64,000 nt of DNA from Zarea fungicola (Eukaryota; Ascomycota; Sordariomycetes; Hypocreales; Cordycipitaceae): positions 62,001 through 126,000 of the forward strand of contig FWCC01000178.1 in assembly GCA_900169235.1 (NCBI GenBank), written 5' to 3'. This document shows positions 1 through 10,517 of the stretch, in pieces. Under the pieces are notes generated by a model. The model worked only from the letters and a program-made list of their open reading frames with translations. It was not told where the DNA came from and ran no database searches. Position 1 is the stretch's first letter. Each line of letters begins with the position of its first letter. The position numbers were made by a program, and so were the translations under genes.

Positions 1-1488
1 GGAATCAGAGTCTTCAGAGTCGTTTGCCGTGGGAGATGCAACCGTCTCCTCTTCCTCATCATTGTCCAGAGGGAGGTCCTTGAACTCCTGTAGCAAGTCA
101 ATGAATGTAGTCAATTCGTCGCTCGCATCCGCGCTCCTCTCTTCCTTCTTCTTCCCCTTGTCCACTGAGAGTGCATCCTCTGTTACATCTCCCGGCGCAG
201 CGGCCCCATCCAGTACAATAGGCTGCGACTCGACTTCGGCAGCAGCAGGCGTCGCAGCACCTGACCCATCGCTGCTTTTCGGGGTTGATCTCGGCACGCA
301 ATCCCATTTTCTCGGATTTCTCTGTGGCTCCTTCAACGTTAACCCCTCCCGATCATGCCCTTTCGCCGCCTCGTCAGCATTGTCCTCCTGCTGTTCCACT
401 GCAGCATTGCTATTCTCTTGCTCCGTAGCTTCTGTACCCGCCACCGTCCTTTGTGCAGCCTCTTTCTCTATAGCATTTCCATCCATCTCGTCGGGCTGCC
501 CGCTCAGCCTGTACCTCTTCTGCCGCGCGTCCAGCAAGGCTCGAAACTGCACGCACTCAATCGGATAGTCTTCATTGACCACTACAACCGCCAAACGCGA
601 GCCCTCCGGTACTTCCGCCCCCCTCCCTTGTGATTGCAGTACATTCTCCGCGTCCTTATACCCAATGTCTCGATCTACAATGACATGCGTCGCCTGCAAC
701 GCATCACTCGTCAGCGTCGCGCCATACTCGCGCGCTTTCTGCATCCGCAGCCGTCGCGCGGGCGCAATTTCATTGTTGGGGATGTAGTAAAAGTGCAGGC
801 CCTTGAAAATTTGCTCGCTCTCAGGCCGGAGAGTGATTTGACTTTCCTTCTTGCGTTTCTTTGCTGCAGTGGCGGCGGCAGCGGCACTGGCTCGCGACGA
901 GGACAGCGCCGACTTGGACGTGGATGATGCCATGAGCCGCTTTGCCAGCGGGACAGGCGTCGCTGTCTTGGCGTCGCTCTTGACAGATGTGGCGCGGCGC
1001 TGCTGTTGCTTCCTGACCAGGTTGACTGGTGTCTCACCAATGATCTGCGTGAATCCTTCTTCGAGCATATCATCCACGGCGTTTCGCTGCCTCTTGATGG
1101 CTCCCCTCGGGTGGATGGATTTATCCTCCGGCGTAGCACGCGCCGAACTAGACACAACCACAACATCGTCGTCGTCGGCAGGTGTTCTTTGTACAGCATC
1201 GTCATCATCTTTGGCCCCTTCCTTGAAAGTTGGTCCAGATGCTTGGTTCTGTGTTGCAACTACTGCCGCAGGGACCTCGGGGGCAGGCGATTTCTGTCGA
1301 AAGAAGCGCCGGTGCCGATGGCGCATTCTTAGCTCCCTTGGGTCCAACCCATCAGGATCGAGACCTGATTCTGCAGTCGCAGTCTCGCCGGTTTTGTGCT
1401 CCTCTTCTTCATCATCGCTGAAAGGAAGGGTTTGGAAATGGTCAAAATATGCCTTTTTGGCTTCGAGAGATGGTTGTTGTGTTGTCAT
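1..1488 (-). CDS. DNA polymerase lambda/POL4-type (family X), N-terminal part
   Basis: The frame is open from the ATG at 1488 down to base 1, giving 496 codons with no stop, so the gene is cut by the window edge. Residues 1-210 are low-complexity and charged. A BRCT-like domain follows at about residues 220-325, containing IFKGLHFYYIPNNEIAPARR, KAREYGA, THVIVD and the end signature NEDYPIECVQFR. This order and wording match the N-terminal BRCT of fungal family-X polymerases, which fill gaps in base excision repair and non-homologous end joining in the nucleus. After the BRCT comes a disordered acidic linker rich in E, A and S. The catalytic lyase and nucleotidyltransferase domains would lie beyond base 1 and are not seen. 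The assignment therefore rests on the BRCT alone; another BRCT protein is possible but less likely. Confidence 0.68.
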   Translation of the reverse strand, partial: MTTQQPSLEAKKAYFDHFQTLPFSDDEEEEHKTGETATAESGLDPDGLDPRELRMRHRHRRFFRQKSPAPEVPAAVVATQNQASGPTFKEGAKDDDDAVQRTPADDDDVVVVSSSARATPEDKSIHPRGAIKRQRNAVDDMLEEGFTQIIGETPVNLVRKQQQRRATSVKSDAKTATPVPLAKRLMASSTSKSALSSSRASAAAAATAAKKRKKESQITLRPESEQIFKGLHFYYIPNNEIAPARRLRMQKAREYGATLTSDALQATHVIVDRDIGYKDAENVLQSQGRGAEVPEGSRLAVVVVNEDYPIECVQFRALLDARQKRYRLSGQPDEMDGNAIEKEAAQRTVAGTEATEQENSNAAVEQQEDNADEAAKGHDREGLTLKEPQRNPRKWDCVPRSTPKSSDGSGAATPAAAEVESQPIVLDGAAAPGDVTEDALSVDKGKKKEERSADASDELTTFIDLLQEFKDLPLDNDEEEETVASPTANDSEDSDS

Positions 1489-2136
1489 ATTGGAAGACGC
1501 TGGTGTAACTGGAGTGCAAAAATGAAAACGAGCGCGCACTGTTTCACATTGCCACGTCGTACTCTGGCCTGTTGGCTCAGTTCTAAAAGTATCCAGGAAC
1601 ACATAAACTGGTTTGGAATTCCATTAACAGGGCCACATTGAAGGAAATTAGGCAACCGCCAGCCTGGTGGTGGAGTGTTCAAGCTGCTTCTGCTTTGAAC
1701 TTCACGATGTTCACCTGGAAAAGTGGACCTAGCCAAAATAGTGGTAGCAGAAATCAGTGCCAAGAAGCATCAGGAGCGAGAACGAATAATTTAAATAAAA
1801 CTCATTCCTTGTTTTCTAGAAAATAATCTACTGATTTATAAGTACCTCTTTATGCAAATGCTATCAATTTAATTTTATAGTTGTGGATTGCCGCTTCTGG
1901 CGGCCTCTTCATACTTAAAGAATGGAGGCTTGCCACTATTGACGAGCACCTAGTCCAACCCGACGTCTCGTAGGTCATAAGCAGACCGAGAGGCCTTGCA
2001 CATTTTTTTTTTCCAATTACATTTTTAAACTCGGCCTATCCTCTTGAATCCATACACATGGCATCCAGCACCGCTTTATGGTACCCTCTCGACTTATTGC
2101 CTCTGCTCGTTCCGACTTCATGTGTCCTTCACAATC
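1489..2136. other. intergenic, 0.65 kb
   Basis: This is the 5' flank of the POL4-type gene and the 3' flank of the small secreted-protein gene. It is AT-rich around 1780-1880 (polyA-signal-like AATAAA near 1794) and has a T-run near 2004-2013. I see no coding evidence. Confidence 0.6.
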
Positions 2137-2742
2137 TCATTCAAGCACAACTGTACAACAGTTGTAAAATGCCGATCCGGAGTTACAGCCGGCACGTCGC
2201 AACATATCTTCCCCTGTGTCATCCGTATCACGCTTCAAAACACTAGGCGTGCTACCACCGTTGACCATGGACACCATCTCTATCAACGCCCCGACTCTGC
2301 CCGTCGCAACCGACGTAACAGCAGCAGTACCTCCCCTGCGCGCTATTCCGCTGCCCACATTGAGGCTACTGAACAGGTCGTTTACCGCGTCCGCAATCGT
2401 AAAGGCCTGTGTAGTGGCAAACACAACGATCTCTGCTGTCCAAATGACGCCGAGGTTACGCGTGCTGGTGAACTTGAACGTATCGGGCCTGACATTGCCA
2501 ACCACGTTGAAGTAGACAAACATCTGGGTATGGAGGTTCGCGAGACTGGCCGCATATCCTGGGTTGGACAGCACTCCAGAGCTTACCGCCCAACAATACC
2601 AGCTATTCTCGCCGACTATGTTCAAGGTTCGACGCTCCAAGCCCCTCGCTTCAGCAGCATCCTTGCTGTTCAGATCCATTGGGTTGCCAGCTACAAAGCT
2701 GAGCTGCAGTAGCAAGTATATGATCCAATCACTGAGCTTCAT
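2137..2742 (-). CDS. small secreted protein precursor with dibasic (KEX2-type) sites, unknown function
   Basis: A single-exon ORF of 201 aa; the ATG at 2742 is the first in frame. Residues 1-19 form a typical signal peptide with a hydrophobic core (WIIYLLLQLSFVAG). Dibasic sites follow at RR37-38, RR135-136, KR170-171 and RR182-183, the pattern cut by Golgi KEX2-like proteases. If all were used, the products would be a roughly 98-residue core (39-136), two linker peptides, and an 18-residue tail with three of the four cysteines (C186, C195, C196; the other is C50). The core has moderately hydrophobic stretches (FVYFNVV, IVVFATT) but no clear membrane anchor. I do not recognise the family. The signal peptide and absence of frame breaks argue for a real gene; processing is inferred, and RR135-136 may lie within a folded domain and not be cut. 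Confidence 0.6.
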   Translation of the reverse strand: MKLSDWIIYLLLQLSFVAGNPMDLNSKDAAEARGLERRTLNIVGENSWYCWAVSSGVLSNPGYAASLANLHTQMFVYFNVVGNVRPDTFKFTSTRNLGVIWTAEIVVFATTQAFTIADAVNDLFSSLNVGSGIARRGGTAAVTSVATGRVGALIEMVSMVNGGSTPSVLKRDTDDTGEDMLRRAGCNSGSAFYNCCTVVLE

Positions 2743-4626
2743 TTTTCTCCGCGGTCGTGTTACTAGACTTTTGTGCTCCGGTTTGTGCTCTTTGATAGTT
2801 GTTTGATCTGGGTGTTAGTCCCGTATCCCAAATGCTAAACAGCATGGTTCATACTCTTTAGAAAGGAATGCTTACATGTCAGGGCAAGCCAAGGAAGAAC
2901 TTTCCAATTAACCTTTGAATATTTGAAACTGTCTTTTGGCTTGAGAATGGCACTTGTTTCCTTACATGTAATAATGTGAGGGAAGCGGTCTATATAGCTC
3001 GGACGGTGTACATTGGCATGTGGAACCACCACATTTCCACCACACCTGTGGTAGGTAGATGCCCACGCATGTATGCAGTAACGTTGGCAAGCCACCTCGG
3101 TGCTGATATGCAGCGCCGAATTACCCATTGATCACTCCATGCCGAGTTTGCCGGGTCAGTGCCCAATCACCATCAGTTCATGCATAGTTTACTGCCTGCT
3201 GACTCTAATCATTGATACTACCGCAGGCAAGGGTTTGCTCCATAAAACGCTGGCAATCTTTAGCTTTCCATGCCTCATAATAGACTTATTTGAACAAGAA
3301 AGAGCAATTGGGTTAGCCAAGTGCAAGTAAATTGGTTAGGGACGGAGGAGGGTGGTCAAATATTACGATTATAATTCGAGTAGACGGCAATGCGCACCAT
3401 ACTATGTAGTATGAGCTGAGAAGTACATTGTAAGAAGAACAGATGTATCTATATTTTAGCTATTAGAACTGATGGTAATCTTTGCAACGTGGTATCCAGG
3501 TAGTCAAGGATGTCTCTGTCGTTTCCTCGCTATTAGAAACCAGTCGGCTGTGTATATATGCCAAACTGTAGGATCTCAAGATTACTAACAAGCTTTGTCT
3601 GTGCCTGGACAGAATCAACAAGAAGTGATGGTCCGATTGTTAGGTTTTTTGGTCTATTGATCTACAAGTAATGGCGTGCTAAACAATGCACCTCGTAATT
3701 TGTACATGTCGTCAGAGCTGACGGTACACATATAGTTCTACTCTTGTAGAGTACACTGTTTCTCACAGGACCATTGTCTGCACTCTGTGTGCCACAGCTT
3801 CCCCCATCCTTACTTCGCCTCTATTTCAGTTGCCTTTCTTTATTAAGAGACGAGCTGCATGTCAGCCATATAATCCAATTCAGCTCCATCCTCTGATACA
3901 TACGGCCATAGGCAACAGAAAATACCGCGTCCCGTTTGCTCCGCATACGTCAAGCTGTTGACCGGCAGATTAGTAGTTGGGTCGGTGACGACCAGCGAAC
4001 ACCGGCTGCTGTATGTTTATATTTTTGCTGTTTTTCTCAATTGTTTTTCTCAATTGTTTTTCTCAATTGTTTGGATAAAGAGGCCTGGAAGAGTGTCCAA
4101 CACTCTCACCACGCTCAGCCTTCTGCAGCTCAGCCTAGCGCTGGATGACGCCTTTGGTTGGATAGTTTGTCGTTTATTATGCAAGCCCAGAACCCCTATA
4201 ATCAGAGCTTGAAGCACCCTCTTTTCAGTAAGTTATAGAATGCAGCCAATCACTGATCTTGCGTAAGCTTGCCACGTTGCTTCGCGTATGATATCACACG
4301 ATTGAGTACAGCCTTGTATCCGAAAGGCGTTTGGTGGCACGGGAGTGGCGGGACCTGTGTGAACGGATTCGGTAAATTATCGACCCTGACGACGCTTATT
4401 AGATTTTAGGGTAAAACTGCCTTGCAATGATGACGTTAATTAGTCAAGGAAGTAGGCCGTTTCTTGCGCGGTCTGTACCTGGCGCCTTGGATGCAGTCAT
4501 CTTTACTAGATGCTCTGGCGTCGCAAAATGCCGATTTCATAATTTCCCATTTTGAATTATTATATGAGACTCGGTGCTATCATGCACGCGCCTATTGAGG
4601 AAGTTATCCAAGTGCCCCATTCAACT
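2743..4626. other. intergenic, 1.9 kb
   Basis: Short ORFs occur on both strands (for example 2835-3128 on the minus strand) but none has a recognisable domain, a good start or splice-site support. The stretch holds a 13-bp tandem repeat at 4031-4069 and otherwise mixed AT-rich sequence. It probably combines the promoter of the secreted-protein gene with the 3' flank of the phosphotransferase gene. Confidence 0.55.
4031..4069 (+). repeat. 13-bp tandem repeat, three perfect copies
   Basis: The unit TTTTTCTCAATTG occurs three times head to tail with no mismatch. It is noncoding and has no evident function; slippage of a pyrimidine-rich unit is the simple explanation. Confidence 0.9.
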
Positions 4627-5532
4627 CTAGATATTCTCCAGTGATCTTTGCAACTGAAGCCGCACCAGCCATTCTGGAGAATCATCCGTCTCATAAAGGA
4701 TCGCATGCAAGCAAATAGTCGAGTAGCAGCGCGCTGCAAAAATGCCACGCGCAACAATATCTTCACTATAACCTGCCATGCTGGCCACTCGTGCAGCAGC
4801 TGTGGTGCCAATACTGATTGCCAGACCATGTATATCCACGGAAGGATGGCCGATGCACGCGTCGCTCCAGTCAATGACGCCACGGACATGGCCCGTGTTC
4901 ACGTCGATGAAAATATGTTCGCCTTTGAGATCCGCGTGCAGTAGAACTGGCTCGTATGCCGCAAACCCCACCCCTTCCGGTTGCTGTAGTGCTTCCTCAA
5001 CGTCGACATCGCGCCTCAAATCCTCAACGCGGCCGCCGCTGCATAGCCGTTGCCAAGCCTTGTCAGCCCGGCCGCGCAGCTCGTTCAAGTTGACAGGCTC
5101 TGCATCGCAGATTCCAATCACCCTAACGGCCTCCACTGGCGTCTGTTTCAAAAGAAGGAGCATCGCTGCAAGATCGACCTCCGTTGCGTGCGTGACGCTT
5201 TGTGGCGACGCCTCCGCCGAGACACCACCGAGCTTCCGATACACTCCATACGGGTGATTGGCGCTCTCGCTGCCGAAAATGCCGATGCCCAGGCAGATGG
5301 GCATGACTGGTGACTCGGGATTCTGCAATCTAAGGGTATCCCATAGTTTCTTCTCTCGAACCAGCGACCCATCATCCAGGACATCGGTCCGTACGCGAAG
5401 TACAAAGGCATCATTAACAATGAATACTACGTGCTCTCCGCCTTCTCCACTGCGTGCAAGCTGCGTAATTGGCTTCGGTATCTCATCGACGCTGTCAAGG
5501 AGGCGATAAACATCATTGTTTGTAATATCCAT
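4627..5532 (-). CDS. APH-fold phosphotransferase-like protein
   Basis: This is 301 aa when started at the ATG at 5532. The frame stays open upstream to an ATG at 5691, but the extra 53 residues resemble no part of the family, and 301 aa is a normal length for it. Features of the aminoglycoside phosphotransferase/choline kinase fold appear in order: an N-lobe strand with FIVNDAFVLRVR (candidate ATP-contact region), the catalytic loop HADLKGEHIFID (the Brenner-type HxD, with His where many members have Asn), and GVIDWSDACIGHP, whose Asp after GVI is the metal-binding residue. Fungal relatives are abundant and mostly uncharacterised, so the substrate is unknown; a drug-resistance role should not be assumed. 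No intron and no signal peptide, so it is probably cytosolic. The family call is firm, the function is not. Confidence 0.78.
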   Translation of the reverse strand: MDITNNDVYRLLDSVDEIPKPITQLARSGEGGEHVVFIVNDAFVLRVRTDVLDDGSLVREKKLWDTLRLQNPESPVMPICLGIGIFGSESANHPYGVYRKLGGVSAEASPQSVTHATEVDLAAMLLLLKQTPVEAVRVIGICDAEPVNLNELRGRADKAWQRLCSGGRVEDLRRDVDVEEALQQPEGVGFAAYEPVLLHADLKGEHIFIDVNTGHVRGVIDWSDACIGHPSVDIHGLAISIGTTAAARVASMAGYSEDIVARGIFAARCYSTICLHAILYETDDSPEWLVRLQLQRSLENI

Positions 5533-6650
5533 GTTGCTGACCACGGTGTATTTATTGCACAGATGGCCAAGATTAACTCTGCAATTATATACACGTTGAG
5601 ATGCCGTCGCGTGAGTCATACCGAGCGCATGCTGCCGAAATGTAGAGTTTAGCATCTTCGGAGTTTGATAAATTTGAACGAGTTTTGTCATCTACTACTT
5701 TTTTATCGTTCGGAAACATTGGATGAGCACTTCGTGCCACTGATCCAATTTTGTCACCTGCTGGGCTTCGAAGTGGTAGATCATGGCGGCCTTGAGCCAC
5801 ACGATGGCTTACAGCAGAAAAGGAAATGTACATCCTTGCTACTTCACGTATTGGGTTCAGATGCTAGACCAAAGATGATATGCCGCTTGCGCGCGCATTT
5901 TAAATGGTTCTATCACTCGCATGCCAGTCTCAAATCAGGCAGCTGGCTAACAACGTGCCTGGCCTGTATAACATTACGGTGGCTTTGAAACCTCATGGCT
6001 CACGGAATAACTAGACCATGCGTCTAGTCTTAGGCGATCTTCATTGACATCATTTCTGGCAGCGTTGTATTTGATAAATGCACTCAATTCATTCGAGGTC
6101 CTATAAGCCTATCGCCCATCACTACTGACGGCGTCTCTTCTGGTATATATAAAGGTTGTTAGACAATACTATTATGCAACATGAATAAGTGTACCGGTGT
6201 GCCATTATCTGTGTGGTCACGTTTTCCCGGGTATGATGCTCTGTATAATCATCAAGAAACGAATAATGGGCCTGGGCCTCATGAAGATATATCCTCCATC
6301 CACAGACGCCAGACATGAAAAAGCAATATTAAGCAGCCATCCATGTGTACAGAATAGAAAGCCAAGGGCAATGGAACATCGTCCAGAGCCATGACAAAAC
6401 CCAAAAACGCCATCGAATCAAGCAACTCCAAGGTCGCTAATTTTGTCTGCGACATTTTGCTGTCGCCCCAATAAAATGCAATCATGTTTCGACACCGTGA
6501 AATGATGATGTCGCCAAACATGGTAAATGAAATGAAGAAAAGAAGAAAACGCCAGTGTATATAAAATGCATTCGTATCACGGCTGAACATCGTTGCAGGT
6601 CCGGCTTGATCCGCTGTCTCTCGCTGCTGGCATCAAGCCGGCAGACGAAT
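5533..6650. other. intergenic, 1.1 kb
   Basis: This covers the 5' flank of the phosphotransferase-like gene and the 3' flank of the coiled-coil gene. Short ORFs on both strands (5665-5988, 6279-6590) lack domain or splice support. Nothing else is seen. Confidence 0.55.
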
Positions 6651-9600
6651 TTAAGAGCCAACAGCGAGGGCTCTCAAGCGGCCAGCAAACGGGCTTGTCT
6701 GCTCCTGTTTCAGCATGCTTTGGAGGCGGCGTGTCTCGCGGACAGCGGCTTCGCGCTCCTCTTGAAGGTTCATGACCTCAATCTGTGCAGTACTCATCTT
6801 ATTGATAACTTGCTGCATCTCGTTGTCGGCATCCGCAAGGGCTGTTTCTAGCTCAGTCACGCGAGCGCGGAGCTTCTTGACCTCGACTTCCTCGTCGAGG
6901 TTCTTAGCAGGGAGGGCACCAGTGGCGCGGCCAAACATGGCGTTGGCAGGGTTGAGGATGGAACTCTTGCGAGGGCCGACCATGCCCACACTGCCACCGC
7001 TATGAAGGCGGCGGAGCTGCTCGTTGTGAGCCTCCTTAAGCTTGTTTACCTCCTCTTCGTGCAGAGCAACACGCTCGTCAGACGAGGTCTGGGCAGTGAC
7101 AAGCTGATCTTCTAGACCACGGAGGCGCTCCTGTAAGCCGGCAATGCGGTCCGAGTTGGCCTTGCGATCGAGGTCGCCGCGAGTGACGGCGTCAGTAAGA
7201 CGCTGGCGCAGCTCGGAGTTGGTGGCGAGCTGTGAGCGGACCTGAGACGCCAGTTGCTCGACACGTACAACAGATTCGCCTAGTTCATCAGCGAGAGCGC
7301 GCTCCGATTCCATGTCCTTGGCCGAGGAACTGGCAAGGCTCTCGTACTGGCTTTGAAGACCATTGGCATCAGTGCGAGCCAGGTCACGCTCGGACAGAGC
7401 AGCATTGAGTGAGTTCTCAAGACGCTTGAGGGCCTGCCTGGTCTTTTCATCCTGACCGGGCAGGCCATTCTCGAGGTTCTTGATACGCTCCAGAGACTCG
7501 TTGTACTGGGTTTGAAGCTCCTGGTAAGCCAGCTCGAGCGATTCAGACGAGACAACAACACCGCCAGGCGAGCTAACAATTTCCGGGGTGAGGATGTCGC
7601 GCTCCTTGAGCAGGCTGCGCAGGGAGTTGACTTCTTCCTCGGCTCTATCAAGATCCATCTTTAGGCCACCAAGGCCCTTTTCAACCTGCCACTTCTGCTC
7701 AATGGCATCTTCAGCGCGTCGGCGCAAAACGTTGACTTCTGCGCGCAGTTTGGAAATGTCCCTTTCAAATCCAGCCTTTTGCGGTGATTCGGAAAGCAGG
7801 CGCTTGCGATCGGCCTCGAGAATCTTAATCTTCTTTTGATTTTCGCGATTCTGGAACTCTTGGCGTTCCAGCAGGTTCTTGAGGGCACTGTGAAGAGCGT
7901 CGCGCTGAGCCTCGACGTCCTTGAGACGCTCGGCCAAGGCCTCACGGGATTCGGCAGGAGCATTCTTATGGATGCTATCATTACGCATGATGGGGGCTCG
8001 TTGGTTTCGGAACAATGAGTCAGACCTTGAGAGCCCACCACGAGACGCAATCTCCTCGAGGCCAGCAGCCGAGTCGCGCAGAGACGAGTTTTCCTTCTGT
8101 AGTGACTGTAGTTGGTGCTGCATCTTGGTAGATTCGTAGGTCAGGCTGGCATGGCTAGCGGCTTCGGCCTCGAGGCCCTCAACACGGGCACGCAGCTGAG
8201 GAACAATCTCGTCGCGCAGGTTGTCTCGCTCATCACAGGCCTCGTGCAGCTGGCCCTTCAGTGCTGTAAGCAAGTCTTCAAAGTTGGTCGTAGAGAGGCG
8301 CTCTTCAGCAAGCTTCCTTCTAAGGTCTTCGCAGGTGTTTTCGAGGTCTTTTACGCGACCACTGGCATCGAGATTATTCATCTCGGCCAGATCTATACGT
8401 GAAGCTCTCTCGGCGAGCTCCTTGACCTGCTGGTCAAGGGACTTGATCTTTGCACGCTCATCTTGGAGTTTCGTTGTTAATTCCAAACGCACCGAGGCCT
8501 TTTCTTGCTCGGATCGGCGCTGGATCTTTTCAATCTCTTCGCGGGATTGATCATAGTCGCTATACTTGGCGGAGCTGTAGCCCGAGTCGGAGAAGTAGTC
8601 GCTCGTGCGCTTACCACCGGCTTGGGTGTTGTTGACCTGTTCTTGTAAGCGGTCGACCAGATCCTCCAAGTCTATCTCACGGCGGATAGAGGCTGCCAGC
8701 TCTGAGCTGATGGCCTTGAGCTCGTCCTCCATCTCGTCAATGTGAACGTAGGAGGAGGCGAGAGGTGGTGGAGTGGAGAGATATGATTCGCAATAGCCGA
8801 GCGGATTGGCGACGGCGGCATTAGTCTTGAAATCTGTTGGTAGAGAAGTGGGAGGCGGAGGGCGCGAGGTATCATCTAGCAGCCCACCACGACGGCCAGG
8901 AGTGTCTGGTGATGGGATGGGAGAGAAATCAGTGCCGGGGTTGTGTGAATTGTTGCCCCAGCTGAAAAAGGTGGAAAATGGCGAATTTTGGCCTGGCGAC
9001 TTTGGCAAAGGCTTGTCGTGCTTGGGGGCCGCAGTTGGAGAGTCCAGATGGGATGTGGTGTCCAGATTCCGAACTTGATTGGAAGCTAAAGGTGGCGACG
9101 AGTCCACAGTTTCTAATCTCAGATGGGGAGGCGTCGGTTTCGGCGCGAACATGAGAGTAGAGGAATCGGCAGCAAGTTCGTCGGAACGCTTAGGCGTGCC
9201 GTTTTGAGAGTTTGGTCGCGTTAGAGTGTCGGCGTGGGTAGCGAGGGAAGAAGCATCCGGGGTGGAGTCTGACGCGACGTCTTGATAGATGGACAGAACG
9301 TCGGAGAAGTCGTCTGCAGAGCCGGTGACGGAGCGAGTTGCGAGAGAGTCGTCGTGGGGAATGCTGCGCGACTCGGAATGAGAGGACTGGGAACGGGCGT
9401 GTTGGCTCGGGACCAATGCTCTATTGGGGAGAGGGGCAATACCAGTCAGCAAACAGAAAACGTCTCAGGGCGATGCGCATTGAGCGGAGCAAAAAGGGAA
9501 CGAGGGTGAGGGTAGAAGCACGAGGCTACCATTGTAGGGCGTTGTAAGGGCAGTTTCGAAACGGGACATATGGTAGAGAAGTGGGTGTGTATAAGAGGGA

Positions 9601-10517
9601 TAACGGGATGCCAATACTCACTGGAATGCGGGTAGGTTGTCGATGCTAGCGGAAGTGAAGTGATAGAGGGTGGGACTATCGAGAGAGGGAGATCGTGCAA
9701 AGCGCGTATCGGGCTCTGCGAGGTCGACAATATGCAACGCAGCGGGAATAGGCGCCTTGGATTGTGTTTCTTTAGATACTTGTGATAGTTGGGGTGCTGG
9801 GGGCAGTGGCTTGTGAGACTCTAGTTGAGGAGTAGTTGCTACAGAGGAAGGCAAGGGAGGCACAGGCGTCGTCGCGGCGGTACTGTGGATGGTTGCTGAG
9901 GAGGCAATGGATGCACGCTGAAACGCAGTGGCAATGGAGGAGGCGGATGCAGACAACGGTTTCCTCTTGATGATGCTAGTGGTGCTCGTTCTGGTGCTGT
10001 TTGAGAACAACGGAGGGACGGCAGAGGGCAAGTGTGATAGCGATGACTTGCGAGGAGGATGCGAGGAGCGAGTCGAGTAGAGACTAGTGGCAGCACTGGC
10101 AGTACTCCCGATGGATTGAAGTCGAGAGCGGCGAGGATGAGAAGGGTGAAAGTTTGAGCCAGAGTCCGAGTAAGGAAGGGGGTCGTGGTCGGAGTCGTTC
10201 CGAGTGTGGTGGGTGGTGTGTTGGTGATGGTAGTCTTGGTCCAGCTGACCGACGAGGTCGTGTAGCTCGTCTAGTTGGCTTAGACTGCTGATGTTGTTGT
10301 TGTAGTTGTGGTTGTTATCAGTATGAGCAGTAGTAGAAGTATGTTGTGGCGGTGGTGGTGCGACAGATGAGGCAGGTGGCAAGGCTTGATTGTAATTGTG
10401 TTGGTGGTGGTGGTGGTTGTCTGCCGTGAGGTCGAACTCGGACGAAACAGAGACGGTGTCAGTGTCAGAGCTGTGCGGGTTCATGACGGGGCGTTGAGAT
10501 GCCATGGCTGCTGCCAT
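6651..10517 (-). CDS. large coiled-coil protein (fungal 'M protein repeat'-type)
   Basis: Two exons, 10517-9622 and 9420-6651, are joined across a 201-base intron (GTGAGT donor at 9621, CAATAG acceptor at 9421). The join restores the frame as PAFQ/ALVPSQ and gives 1221 aa. Residues 1 to about 525 are disordered: His-, Ser-, Pro- and Thr-rich, with poly-His near the start. From about residue 530 to near the end the protein is an almost continuous heptad-type coiled coil (EDELKAISSELAASIRREID, KLKEAHNEQLRRLHSGG), interrupted by a conserved-looking segment GMVGPRKSSILNPANAMFG. Fungal homologues are usually labelled M protein repeat or filament-like proteins. A scaffold or cytoskeletal role is plausible but not shown here. 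The start is uncertain: in-frame ATGs lie at 10559, 10517 and 10505. Confidence 0.85.

Noticed and set aside
5533..5691. N-terminal extension of the APH-like protein to the ATG at 5691
   Set aside because: The extra 53 residues do not resemble the family, and the internal ATG gives the normal length.
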